Shown here: piece after piece, positions 1 through 7,391 of the stretch | How the letters are laid out: the number at the start of each line of letters is the position of its first letter | Numbering within the stretch: position 1 is the first letter of the stretch | DNA from: an uncultured Rubrobacteraceae bacterium | Lineage (GTDB): Bacteria > Actinomycetota > Rubrobacteria > Rubrobacterales > Rubrobacteraceae | DNA length: 42,953 bases | Assembly: GCA_902806085.1 (NCBI GenBank) | Contig: CADCVH010000032.1 | Span: forward strand, 1-42,953 | Direction of reading: 5' to 3' | Position numbers and translations under genes: made by a program | Notes under the pieces: model-generated | Told to the model about the DNA's origin: nothing | The model's database searches: none | What the model saw: only the letters and a program-made list of their open reading frames with translations

Positions 1-164
1 ACGTGGGCTCGCGCAGGATGTTCGAGGACCTCAACCGCGCCCTCTCCCTAAACCCCGCCGTCAGGCCGGTCGTGGACCGTGAGTTCCGCTTCGAGGAATT
101 GCCCGACGCCCTCCGGCACCTGAAGGGCGGCGCGCACTTCGGCAAAGTCGTGCTCGCCGCATAG
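1..164 (+). CDS. C-terminal end of a zinc-type (medium-chain) alcohol dehydrogenase, partial
   Basis: Only the last 53 codons are in the window (first full codon at base 3, stop TAG at 162-164). The tail carries a run ending GAHFGKVVL, the usual C-terminal signature of medium-chain NAD(P)-dependent alcohol dehydrogenases and quinone oxidoreductases. In that fold the end of the catalytic domain packs against the Rossmann domain after a segment of the form F-x-F-E-E-L-P-D-A. Catalytic zinc ligands and the cofactor site lie upstream, outside the window, so substrate cannot be judged. A strong GC-rich hairpin about 50 bases downstream suggests the transcript ends here. Confidence 0.75.
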   Translation, partial: VGSRRMFEDLNRALSLNPAVRPVVDREFRFEELPDALRHLKGGAHFGKVVLAA

Positions 165-216
165 GGACAGTCTCTGTTGGCGCCACGCCGCGCAAGAGGT
201 CCCTTCGCGGCGTAGC

Positions 217-247
217 GCCGGGGCGGGGCGCGACGCCCCGCCCCGGC
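217..247. terminator. 14-bp perfect GC hairpin, putative terminator
   Basis: Bases 217-230 and 234-247 are exact reverse complements (14 bp, all G/C) around a 3-base loop. The hairpin lies between the dehydrogenase stop at 164 and the next gene start at 355. No T-tract follows, so it would be a tail-less hairpin terminator if it terminates at all. Confidence 0.5.
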
Positions 248-354
248 CTTCGAGAGGAGACATTGCGCCGTTTGCCACTCCCCGGGCAGGGCCAGCGTCG
301 GGGAGAGCCCCGGGGCGGGTACTTCCAAACTCGACCGTACGAAAGGAACCAACC

Positions 355-1053
355 ATGAGCGATTCCATACACGAACGGAACACCGACCAGGCGGCGCCCA
401 CCGGCCTGAGGGAGTCGCCGCTTTCGCGCCGGACGTTCCTCGGCCGGATGGGCCTGGCGGCCTCGCTCGGCCTGGTCGGCGTGGGGATATCCCGGTCTGC
501 CAGTGGGGACGTTGCGGAGCAGCACCAGGAAAAACCTCCGGCGGAAGAGCGCCTGAACGAGCTTGGGACCGGGAACTCGTGGCAGGCGGAGCGGGCCGGG
601 CTCTGGGACGTGGTGCAGACGAACTGGGCCTCCCCGGAGGCCGGGCCGACCACCGCCAACCTCGTCGCGGAACGCACGATGGTCGGCTCGTTCCTCCAGG
701 AGATCTTGCGTCCGGCCCCGGGCTCGGGTACGTCCGACATCGCGCGGATCGACTACCTGAGCTTCAACCGCGTCGAGGGCCGCTGGAAGTACGTCTCGAT
801 GGATACCCGGGACCCGGTCGGGATCATGCCGGCGGCGAGCTACGGGCGCGGCGAAGAGGGACGGATCGACCTTACCTTCGAACCGTTCGCCGTCGCGGGC
901 ACCGAGACGGACGCCTCGGGCCAGATGCTGCGAATGGAACAGAGCATCATCCGGGAGAATGCCAACCGCGACCGAAAGGACCAGTACTTCGTGATGGCGG
1001 ACGGCACCGGCCAGAGATGGCTCGGGAACCGGTACGCCTACACGCGCCGGTGA
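355..1053 (+). CDS. Tat-exported DUF1579-like protein
   Basis: This 232-residue protein starts with a twin-arginine signal (R25-R26 in SRRTFLGRMG, then an Ala/Leu/Gly-rich hydrophobic stretch to about residue 48), so it is probably exported folded. The remainder resembles DUF1579-type domains: a Trp-containing start, a segment around ERTMVGSFLQE, then a stretch describing 'parent structure' strands with IDYLSF and a closing R-Y-x-Y-T-R-R. The function of that family is unknown. AAAGGA lies 8 bases before the ATG. Its leader peptide and the 30 bases before the start closely match those of the next gene at 1109, with which it is co-directional (56-base gap). The family assignment is by motif impression only. 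Confidence 0.6.
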   Translation: MSDSIHERNTDQAAPTGLRESPLSRRTFLGRMGLAASLGLVGVGISRSASGDVAEQHQEKPPAEERLNELGTGNSWQAERAGLWDVVQTNWASPEAGPTTANLVAERTMVGSFLQEILRPAPGSGTSDIARIDYLSFNRVEGRWKYVSMDTRDPVGIMPAASYGRGEEGRIDLTFEPFAVAGTETDASGQMLRMEQSIIRENANRDRKDQYFVMADGTGQRWLGNRYAYTRR

Positions 1054-1108
1054 GCGTAATCCTGGCCGGGATCTCTGATCCCGCCGACCGTACCGAGAGG
1101 AGCGAACC

Positions 1109-1813
1109 ATGAGCGATACCGGACAAGGGCAACCGGAACCCACCACCTCGACGGAGTCGCCGCTGACGCGCCGGACTTTCCTCAGTAGGTTGGGCCTCGC
1201 GGCCTCCTTCGGTCTGGCCGGCCTGGCGGCGGCCTGCGGCGGCGGGGGCGGCGGCCAGGGGGCCCAGGCCCGGGGTGACCGGCCGGCCGGGACGGACACC
1301 CCCGAAGAGAACGGCGGCGAGGTCGCCCAGCAGGGTGGCGGCCAGGAGGGCGAAGGCCAGGAGGGCGAAGGCCAGGAGGGCGAAGGCCAGGAGGAACAAG
1401 CGGCCGGGGCGGGCGGGGGCACGCTCGGGCTCGGCATCATCGGCATTATCGTAACGGACCTCGGCGCCTCGCTCGACTTCTACCGGCGCCTCGGGCTAAA
1501 CATCCCGGCCGACGTCGACCTCGGCGCCCAGGCGTACCGGCTCCGCCTGGACACGGGCCAGATCTTCTGGTGGGAGACCATCGGCTACACCCAGCGGTAC
1601 TTCCCGAACTACGAACCGGGCGCGGGCCAGCGGAAGGTCTCGCTCGAGTTCGGCTTCCGCAACGCGGGGGAGGTCGACGCGATGTACGACGCCCTCCTCG
1701 CCGAAGGCTACGAAAGCTGGAAGCCGCCGCTCTCGTGGGGCCCCATCCGCTTCGCGGGCGTCGTCGATCCCGACGACAACCAGATCTCCCTGCGCTACCC
1801 GCGCGCCTCGTAG
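1109..1813 (+). CDS. Tat-exported lipoprotein with a VOC (glyoxalase-like) domain
   Basis: This is a 234-residue protein in three parts. First comes a twin-arginine leader (R21-R22, TRRTFLSRLGL) ending in a lipobox with Cys43 (LAAAC). Next is a flexible linker of Gly followed by an acidic Gln-Glu-Gly repeat (about residues 44-105). Last is a vicinal-oxygen-chelate fold domain (about 108-231) with the typical opening I-V-T-D-L-x-x-S-L-x-F-Y and the closing V-x-D-P-D-x-N-Q-I-S-L. VOC proteins bind a metal and act as glyoxalases, dioxygenases or resistance proteins; the substrate here is unknown. A lipid-anchored extracytoplasmic VOC domain is uncommon. GAGAGGAG precedes the ATG. The leader is near-identical to that of the gene at 355. 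Confidence 0.8.
   Translation: MSDTGQGQPEPTTSTESPLTRRTFLSRLGLAASFGLAGLAAACGGGGGGQGAQARGDRPAGTDTPEENGGEVAQQGGGQEGEGQEGEGQEGEGQEEQAAGAGGGTLGLGIIGIIVTDLGASLDFYRRLGLNIPADVDLGAQAYRLRLDTGQIFWWETIGYTQRYFPNYEPGAGQRKVSLEFGFRNAGEVDAMYDALLAEGYESWKPPLSWGPIRFAGVVDPDDNQISLRYPRAS
1340..1394 (+). repeat. 15-bp tandem repeat encoding an acidic Q-E-G-E-G linker
   Basis: Three exact copies of a 15-bp unit (ggccaggagggcgaa at 1340, 1355 and 1370) and a partial fourth lie inside the VOC lipoprotein gene. The repeat is in frame and encodes the acidic linker between the lipidated Cys and the VOC domain. Copy number could vary between strains by slippage without breaking the reading frame. Confidence 0.9.
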
Positions 1814-2062
1814 GGGACCGGGTGTCCACGTTTCGGCGAGCGGTGGAGCGTCGGACGGGTCCCGGGGGACCCGGACAAAGCGGCCCGGCCCGGGGGAGGG
1901 CGATCTCGACGTCCCTGTCCGCTCTTCGTCCAGACGGGTACGCGGGAACCGGCGTCGAGAGGCTTTGGCGTAGTATCTCGGCCAACACCCGCAAGCGTGC
2001 CGGAACGTAGAGAGTCGGCAAAGAAATCCAGAACTCGCTCGGTATAGAGACAGGAGATAGAG

Positions 2063-3061
2063 ATGCGGTCCGAAACAACCGACAGGCCAGGCGAAAACAC
2101 CATGCGCACGGTCGCCATCGACGGTTACGGAGGGCGGGATCGGCTCGCCGTGACGGAACTTCCCGTGCCCAGGCCAGGGAACGGAGAGGTGCTCGTCCGG
2201 GTCGCCGGTGCCGGCGTCAACCCCGTGGACGTGAAGATCCGGGAGGGACAGGTGAGAATCGGGCAGGGGAAGTTCCCCCTGGTCCTCGGCTGGGACGTGT
2301 CGGGCACGGTGGCCGAGGTGGGCCCGGGCGTACCGTCGTTCTCCCCGGGCGACGAGGTGTACGGCTTGACGGAGGGGACGGGCGCCTACGCGGAGTACGC
2401 CGTGGCCCCCGCCGCGAACCTTGCTCTAAAGCCCCGCTCGATAGACCCCGTTCATGCCGCCGCCCTGCCGCTTGTGGGGCTGACCGCCTGGCAGGCCATC
2501 GTAGAGAAGCTGCAAGTCGCCGAAGGCGAGACCGTCCTGGTAATCGGCGCTTCCGGTGGGGTCGGCTCCTTCGCCGTCCAGCTGGCCGCGGATCGGGGGG
2601 CGCGCGCGATCGGCGCGGCCAGTGCCAGGAACAGCGACTTCCTCAAGGAGCTCGGCGCCGCCGAAACCGTGGACTACCGCGAGAGGGACGTGGCGGAGGC
2701 CGTCCGCGCCGCGCACCCGGATGGGGTGGACGCCATGCTCGACGCCCACCCCGCGCCCGACGGCGGGAGTGGGGACGAGACGACGCTACAGGCCGCTGGG
2801 GCCGTGCGCTCCGGGGGGCGGATCGCCACGCTGACGGCCGCCGACGAGACGCTTGGGATCCTGCGCGAGCGCGGGTTCGAGGCCCGTCGCGTCGCCGTCC
2901 GGTCGAACGCCGATGCCCTTGCGGAGCTCTCCGGGATGGTGGACGAGGGGAGCCTCTCGGTGCCGGTCGCAGAAGTGCTGCCGCTTGAAGAAGCCGCCCG
3001 TGCCCACGAGCTCTCCGAGGGAGGCCGCGTGCGCGGCAAGCTCGTGCTGAGCGTCGCGTAA
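2063..3061 (+). CDS. NADP-dependent zinc-free quinone oxidoreductase-like protein
   Basis: This 332-residue medium-chain dehydrogenase/reductase is of the quinone oxidoreductase type. It has an N-terminal GroES-like domain (about 15-125, with GVNPVDVKIREG and G-W-D-x-S-G-x-V) and a Rossmann domain with GASGGVG at about 162-168. No Cys/His set for a catalytic zinc is visible, as expected for zeta-crystallin-like quinone reductases. These proteins reduce quinones or enones with NADPH; the actual substrate is unknown. The start at 2063 is chosen because AGGAG lies 6 bases upstream. An internal ATG at 2102 (MRTVAIDGYG) would fit the usual family N-terminus but has a poorer ribosome site. It stands alone, 248 bases after the previous gene. 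Confidence 0.85.
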   Translation: MRSETTDRPGENTMRTVAIDGYGGRDRLAVTELPVPRPGNGEVLVRVAGAGVNPVDVKIREGQVRIGQGKFPLVLGWDVSGTVAEVGPGVPSFSPGDEVYGLTEGTGAYAEYAVAPAANLALKPRSIDPVHAAALPLVGLTAWQAIVEKLQVAEGETVLVIGASGGVGSFAVQLAADRGARAIGAASARNSDFLKELGAAETVDYRERDVAEAVRAAHPDGVDAMLDAHPAPDGGSGDETTLQAAGAVRSGGRIATLTAADETLGILRERGFEARRVAVRSNADALAELSGMVDEGSLSVPVAEVLPLEEAARAHELSEGGRVRGKLVLSVA

Positions 3062-3150
3062 AAGGGAAGGGGGGAAGGCCCGGCATGCTCTGCGAACCGC
3101 GTTACCATCAGTCCAACCCTGTCGCCGCAACGCGTGGGGCCGGCACCCAC

Positions 3151-3193
3151 GTCACGGCACCGTCACGCCCGCGTCACGCTCGCGTCCTATTAT
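3151..3193 (+). promoter_or_regulatory. Direct-repeat array and -10 element upstream of the tsf paralogue
   Basis: GTCACG occurs at 3151, 3162 and 3173, an exact 11-bp period, with a partial GTC at 3184. It is followed at once by a -10-like TATTAT at 3188-3193. No TTGACA-like -35 is visible at the right distance, so the repeats may be activator or repressor sites on one face of the helix. The start of the tsf-like gene is 47 bases further on. Confidence 0.55.
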
Positions 3194-3239
3194 TGTGAGT
3201 TGTGAGCAGTAACGAGAGCCGACGGAAAGGGGTACGATT

Positions 3240-3887
3240 TTGACCGACGCGATCGAGAAGGTGAAGCTGCTACGGGAGGAAACGTCCGCCGGCGTTACGG
3301 ACGTCAGGCAGGCGCTGGAGCGGTCCGGGGGCGACGTCGAGGGTGCCCGGCGGCTTCTCGGGGACCAGGAACGGGTGGTTGCGGCCGAAAAGGGTGACCG
3401 CGAGACGTCCAAGGGTTTGATCGAGGCGTACGCCCATTTTAACGGGCGGATCGGCGTGCTCGTCGAGGTCGACTGCGAGACCGACTTCGCCCTGCGCACC
3501 CCGGAGGTCAAGGAATTGGCGAGGAGCATAGCGTTGCACGTCGCTTCGGAGGACCCCCTGGCCATCGCGCCGGAGGACGTACCGCCGGAGGCTCTGGAAG
3601 AGCAACGCGCGATCGCAGAGGGCGGGGCTGTCGAATCGGGCGCCGAGGACGTGGCCGAGGAGGCGATAAGGGCCCATGTCGAAAGGTTCGCCGCGGAGAG
3701 ATCCCTGCTCACGCAACCCTTCGTCAAGGACAGCTCGAAGACCATCGGTGATCTCTTGCGAGAGACGATAAGCAAGGTCGACGAGAACATCGTGGTGCGG
3801 CGCTTTGTCCGCTACGAGGCTACGGGGTCCGGCTCGTTTTGCACAATCGTCGACGGCCGCACGCTCATCGTGAGGGATAGGGGATAA
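3240..3887 (+). CDS. tsf: Elongation factor Ts-like protein (divergent, solitary paralogue)
   Basis: This 215-residue protein has the EF-Ts layout. The N-terminal UBA-like module (residues 4-40) has T-S-A-G-V-T-D where most EF-Ts have T-G-A-G-M-M-D. The core has C-E-T-D-F (79-83), the loop that contacts EF-Tu, and the C-terminal module has Q-P-F-V-K-D (159-164) and VRRFVRYE. EF-Ts recycles EF-Tu by promoting GDP release. The start is TTG at 3240 with GGAAAGGGG upstream. It is not next to rpsB, where tsf normally sits, and its recognition helix is altered. It may be a second, specialised copy, but whether the genome has another tsf cannot be seen here. A repeat array precedes it. Confidence 0.85.
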   Translation: MTDAIEKVKLLREETSAGVTDVRQALERSGGDVEGARRLLGDQERVVAAEKGDRETSKGLIEAYAHFNGRIGVLVEVDCETDFALRTPEVKELARSIALHVASEDPLAIAPEDVPPEALEEQRAIAEGGAVESGAEDVAEEAIRAHVERFAAERSLLTQPFVKDSSKTIGDLLRETISKVDENIVVRRFVRYEATGSGSFCTIVDGRTLIVRDRG

Positions 3888-4096
3888 CGGGGCACGGGAA
3901 GCGCTCCGCAACCCGCCCGGAACGTGACGCGTTACGGTCCTTCCGGTTCCCCTGTACGGAGCAACCTCGCCGGGGGTGCCCCCGGCGGCCGGAAGCGACG
4001 CGGGCCGTGCGCCCGCCAGCGCCCGCCGAGAAGACCTGATAGAAACCGGCATCGGCGGGCGTGCCGGGGCTCCGGCGACCAGAGAGAGGTTTACGC

Positions 4097-4777
4097 GTGA
4101 ACCCAGAAGATCTTTTCGGCCTCCAGGCGAGGGCACCGGATGGCACGAGGTTCGGCAGGATTACCGACGTGTTCCTCGACGCGGAGACGGGCGAGGTGAG
4201 TTACGTGGTCGCCGAGCGGGGGGCCGAGAGCTTCGAGGTGCCGATCTCCTCCATCTCTCTTGACCAGGAGTTGGACTTCGCGGTCTTCCACACCGACCGC
4301 TCGGATGTCGGGCCCAACGACCACGTCGGCGACGACGAGGAAGAACAGGCCGTCTACATACCCGCGAGGTGGCAGGCCCGTGAGAGCGCCGGAGACGGAA
4401 GCCTCTACGAAACCGTGGAGAACCCGGACCCGGACGGCGAGGTCGTCGGGCCGGCCGAGCGGGCGCGCGAGGACTGGGAGGATCGGAGCTTTGACCCCGG
4501 CTCCGGCTACCCGCGCAACGACGTCTACATCGATCCGGCCACCGGCGAGGAGGAGATAGACCCGCTGGTGCGCAACGACGAGGGCCTCGCCGACGAGGTC
4601 GACGAACTCCTGTCCGGGACCGGATTGCGGGCGCGGAACGTGGCGGAAGGGTCGGTCGAGTTGGAGGGTCGGGCCACCTCGCCCGAGGCCCTGAGGCGCC
4701 TGATCGCCGAGCTCGAGGGTCTCGCCGGGGTCGCGGAGGTGGACGCCACGGACGCCGATCCGAAGGAGACGTCATGA
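4097..4777 (+). CDS. PRC-barrel protein with a BON-like C-terminal domain
   Basis: This protein has 226 residues. Residues 2-65 form a PRC-barrel domain (G-x-R-F-G-R-I-T-D-V-F-L-D, then E-V-x-Y-V-V-A-E, then F-E-V-P-I). An acidic linker follows, and the end (about 176-222) resembles a BON domain with V-E-L-E-G-R and a G-L-A-G-V-A-E-V-D pattern. PRC-barrels are small beta domains found in photosynthetic reaction centres, RimM and many uncharacterised actinobacterial stress proteins; BON domains often bind membranes. The GTG start at 4097 has GAGAGG about 7 bases upstream and gives the family's normal N-terminus. The stop overlaps the start of the next small gene (ATGA), indicating translational coupling. 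Confidence 0.8.
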   Translation: MNPEDLFGLQARAPDGTRFGRITDVFLDAETGEVSYVVAERGAESFEVPISSISLDQELDFAVFHTDRSDVGPNDHVGDDEEEQAVYIPARWQARESAGDGSLYETVENPDPDGEVVGPAERAREDWEDRSFDPGSGYPRNDVYIDPATGEEEIDPLVRNDEGLADEVDELLSGTGLRARNVAEGSVELEGRATSPEALRRLIAELEGLAGVAEVDATDADPKETS

Positions 4778-4935
4778 GCACGGATCGCACGAGGCCCGCC
4801 GGGACACGACGCGGACTCCGCCTGCAGCCAAACGCGTTGTTGCGTACCTCCTTGTTCGAACTCAGGGCGCCCCTGTACGCGCTGATCGTCGCGGAGACGG
4901 TCCTGCTGGCGTACGTGGTAGTGGCGCTGGCGTGA
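4774..4935 (+). CDS. Small single-pass membrane protein, 53 residues
   Basis: An ATG at 4774 overlaps the previous stop (ATGA), with AAGGAG 7 bases upstream, so translation initiation is well supported. The product is basic at the N-terminus (six Arg in the first 16 residues), then has an amphipathic stretch, then one hydrophobic helix of about 20 residues up to the C-terminus (ending V-V-V-A-L-A). By the positive-inside rule the N-terminus should be cytoplasmic. I do not recognise a family. Coupling to the PRC-barrel/BON gene suggests the two proteins act together at the membrane. Confidence 0.7.
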   Translation: MSTDRTRPAGTRRGLRLQPNALLRTSLFELRAPLYALIVAETVLLAYVVVALA

Positions 4936-4982
4936 AGGGCGACGCCCCGCATCCGGTGCGGTCGCCCAGGGGAAGGTAGACG

Positions 4983-5438
4983 ATGGGCTTCGTGGAAGGG
5001 ATCTACGTCGCGCGGAGCGCCGGGGAGGGGATGGAGCGCGTCGGGGAGGCGACGGCGCTGGAAGGCTGCGGCCTCGCCGGCGACCGCTACTGCGAGGGCA
5101 CCGGGCACTGGTCGCGCTTCGGCAGGGTGTGCCAGGTCACCCTGATCCCGGCCGAGGACCTCGAGGCCATCGAGCGGGAGACCGGGGTCCGCGTGAACGA
5201 CGGCGAGCACCGGCGCAACGTCATTACCCGCGGCGTCGACCTCAGGGGCCTGCGCCGCAAGAGGTTCCGGATCGGCGCGGCGACCCTGGTGCACGTCGGG
5301 CCCCGCTCCGTATGCCGGTACATAGAGAGGATCACCGAGCCGGGGATGACGGATGCGCTCAAGGGGCGCGGCGGCGTCTGCGCCACGGTTATCGAGGGCG
5401 GTCCCATACGCGCCGGCGACGAGATGGTGGTGCTTTGA
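4983..5438 (+). CDS. MOSC domain-containing protein
   Basis: This is a 151-residue stand-alone MOSC (molybdenum cofactor sulfurase C-terminal) domain. It has L-A-G-D-R-Y (31-36), R-R-N-V-I-T-R-G near 77-84, a conserved Cys111 (CRYIE) and G-G-V-C-A-T-V-x-x-G-G near 130-140. In the family the conserved Cys carries sulfur or helps bind the molybdenum cofactor, as in YiiM/YuaD-type proteins that reduce N-hydroxylated compounds. The gene follows the small membrane protein by 47 bases with a weak GGGAAGG site. A molybdenum link exists to the sulfite-oxidase-like gene at 11.5-12.1 kb, but they are not in one operon. Confidence 0.85.
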   Translation: MGFVEGIYVARSAGEGMERVGEATALEGCGLAGDRYCEGTGHWSRFGRVCQVTLIPAEDLEAIERETGVRVNDGEHRRNVITRGVDLRGLRRKRFRIGAATLVHVGPRSVCRYIERITEPGMTDALKGRGGVCATVIEGGPIRAGDEMVVL

Positions 5439-5627
5439 TAAACCGCCAGGGCCTGAAATACGGGCGGTGCGGAGTGTGGTAGATCGGACCGGTTCCGACC
5501 ACCGCCCCGGCGCCGCGCCGCGCGCCGTCGGGCCCCGTCGCGTTGCCGTTGCGCCGCCGTTGCGCGGGAAGGCCACTCTGGAACCCGGGGGGCTCTTGTC
5601 GGACGCAACGGAAAAGGAGGCCGCACG

Positions 5628-7259
5628 ATGTCCAGCATCGTGAGACAGCCGTGCGACGAGGGCGTGATGCTCTCCGGTGGCGCTGCCGCCCCCGTCGCTC
5701 CCGCCGCGCGGCCCTGGATCCTGGCGGCCACGATCCTGGCCTCCGGGATGGCTTTTATCGATGGCACCGTGGTCAACGTCGCGCTGCCGAGCTTGCAAAC
5801 GAGCCTCGGCGCCAGCGCCGTGGACGCCCAGTGGATTGTCGAGTCCTACGCGCTTTTCCTCGCCGCCCTCATCCTCGTCGGGGGCTCCCTGGGCGACCAC
5901 TACGGGCGCCGGCGGGTCTTTCTCTGGGGCGTCTCCATCTTCGCGCTCTCGTCGGTTTGGTGCGGGTTCGCCCCGAACCCGGAGAACCTCATAATCGCCC
6001 GCGCCTTTCAGGGTATCGGCGGGGCGATGATGGTGCCGGGGTCGCTCGCGATTATCAGCGCCTCCTTCGAGGGGGAGTCCCGCGGCAAGGCGATCGGCAC
6101 CTGGTCGGGCTTCTCCGCCGTCACGGCGGCCCTGGGACCCGTCCTCGGAGGCTTCCTCGTCGAGAACCTCTCCTGGCGGGCGGCGTTCCTGATGAACGTG
6201 CCGCTGGCGATCGCCGTTGTCCTGATCTCCGTCCGGTACGTCCCGGAGAGCCGGGACCCCGAAGCGCGCCGGCTGGACCTGCCCGGCTCCGTCCTCGCCA
6301 CTTTAGGCCTCGGCGGGGTCGTGTTCGGCCTGATCGAGGCCTCCGCCAGGGGGCTCGCGGACCCGTTGGTCATCGCCGCCCTGGCGATCGGCGTGGCGGC
6401 GCTGGCGGCCTTCTTCCTCGTCGAGCGGTCGAGCCCGGAGCCGATGATGCCCCTCGGGCTATTCAGATCCCGCGACTTCGCCGGGGCCAACCTGCTCACC
6501 TTCTTCCTGTACGCCGCCCTCGGGGGGTCCCTCTACTTCCTGCCCTTCCTCTTGATACAGGTCCACGGCTACTCCGCGACGGCCGCGGGCGCCGCGTGGC
6601 TCCCTTTCGTGGTGGCGACGTTCTTGCTGTCGCGGTGGGCGGGGAAGGTGGCGGGGCGCCGCGGGCCGAGGTCGCCGCTCGTGATCGGCTCGATCATCAC
6701 CGGCGCGGGGTTCGTCCTCCTCGCCGTACCGGGGACCGGGTCCGCCTCCTACTGGACCGCGTTCTTCCCGGCCGTTGCCACCTTGGGGATCGGGATGTCG
6801 CTCGTCATAGCGCCCCTCACGACGACGGTGATGAACTCGGTCGAGGCGGGTCGCTCGGGCCTCGCGTCCGGGGTGAACAACACCGTCTCCCGCGCAGCCG
6901 CCCTGCTCGCCCTGGCGGCCCTCGGCATCCTCGTCTTCCTCGCCTTCTCCGCCGCGCTCGGGCCACGACTGGACGCCCTCGATCTCCCGCCGGAGGCCCG
7001 CGCGGTTCTGGAAGTGGAGATGAAGAACCTTGGCGCCGCCAGGGTCCCCGGCAACCTGGGCGGCGAAACGGCGGCGGCGGTAGAACGGGCCGTGGACGAA
7101 TCGTTCGTCGCCGCCTTCAGGCTGGTGATGTTCGTGGGAGCCGGACTCTCCATCGCCAGCGCTATCGTGGCCTCGACGACGGGAGGGATGGTCGGGCGCC
7201 AGGCAGCGGTCGGGCCTGAGGAAGGAAAGGAGGGAGCGCTTGGCCCCGCCGTCGGATGA
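5628..7259 (+). CDS. MFS transporter, DHA2 (EmrB/QacA) family drug exporter
   Basis: This 543-residue membrane protein has the 14-helix DHA2 pattern. It begins with F-I-D-G-T-V-V-N-V-A-L-P in helix 1, has motif A GGSLGDHYGRRR between helices 2 and 3, and motif C (GPVLGGFLV) in helix 5. Family members are proton-driven exporters of drugs, dyes or toxic metabolites. AAAAGGAGG lies 8 bases before the ATG, an almost ideal ribosome site. No TetR- or MarR-type regulator is adjacent. A long cytoplasmic or periplasmic loop between the last helices (about residues 455-495) is hydrophilic. Substrate unknown. Confidence 0.9.
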   Translation: MSSIVRQPCDEGVMLSGGAAAPVAPAARPWILAATILASGMAFIDGTVVNVALPSLQTSLGASAVDAQWIVESYALFLAALILVGGSLGDHYGRRRVFLWGVSIFALSSVWCGFAPNPENLIIARAFQGIGGAMMVPGSLAIISASFEGESRGKAIGTWSGFSAVTAALGPVLGGFLVENLSWRAAFLMNVPLAIAVVLISVRYVPESRDPEARRLDLPGSVLATLGLGGVVFGLIEASARGLADPLVIAALAIGVAALAAFFLVERSSPEPMMPLGLFRSRDFAGANLLTFFLYAALGGSLYFLPFLLIQVHGYSATAAGAAWLPFVVATFLLSRWAGKVAGRRGPRSPLVIGSIITGAGFVLLAVPGTGSASYWTAFFPAVATLGIGMSLVIAPLTTTVMNSVEAGRSGLASGVNNTVSRAAALLALAALGILVFLAFSAALGPRLDALDLPPEARAVLEVEMKNLGAARVPGNLGGETAAAVERAVDESFVAAFRLVMFVGAGLSIASAIVASTTGGMVGRQAAVGPEEGKEGALGPAVG

Positions 7260-7322
7260 ACGGAGCCCATCTCTGCTGGGCCCTTCCGCCCCGGGGAATC
7301 GCACGTCCCTAATGACCAGGTA

Positions 7323-7360
7323 GCGGAATGCCGGCGGCAAGGGCTGCGCCGGCATTCCGC
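7323..7360. terminator. 14-bp perfect inverted repeat between the exporter and the RidA-like gene
   Basis: Bases 7323-7336 and 7347-7360 are exact reverse complements with a 10-base loop. They sit 63 bases after the exporter stop and about 30 bases before the next start. There is no T-tract. It could be a tail-less terminator or a leader hairpin of the RidA-like gene. Confidence 0.55.
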
Positions 7361-7391
7361 CCGCAACATATTGCTTCCCAAGGAGGCCTCG

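Noticed and set aside
61-1446. Long minus-strand open frame opposite the Tat genes
   Set aside because: Pro/Arg/Ser-rich composition, no ribosome site and no recognisable family; it is antisense to two well-supported genes.
4061-4096. Upstream GTG start for the PRC-barrel/BON protein
   Set aside because: It adds an Arg-rich stretch outside the domain, while GTG 4097 has the better ribosome site and the family N-terminus.
4161-5900. 579-codon minus-strand open frame
   Set aside because: Runs antisense across the PRC-barrel, MOSC and exporter genes; low-complexity Arg/Pro content typical of GC-rich shadow frames.
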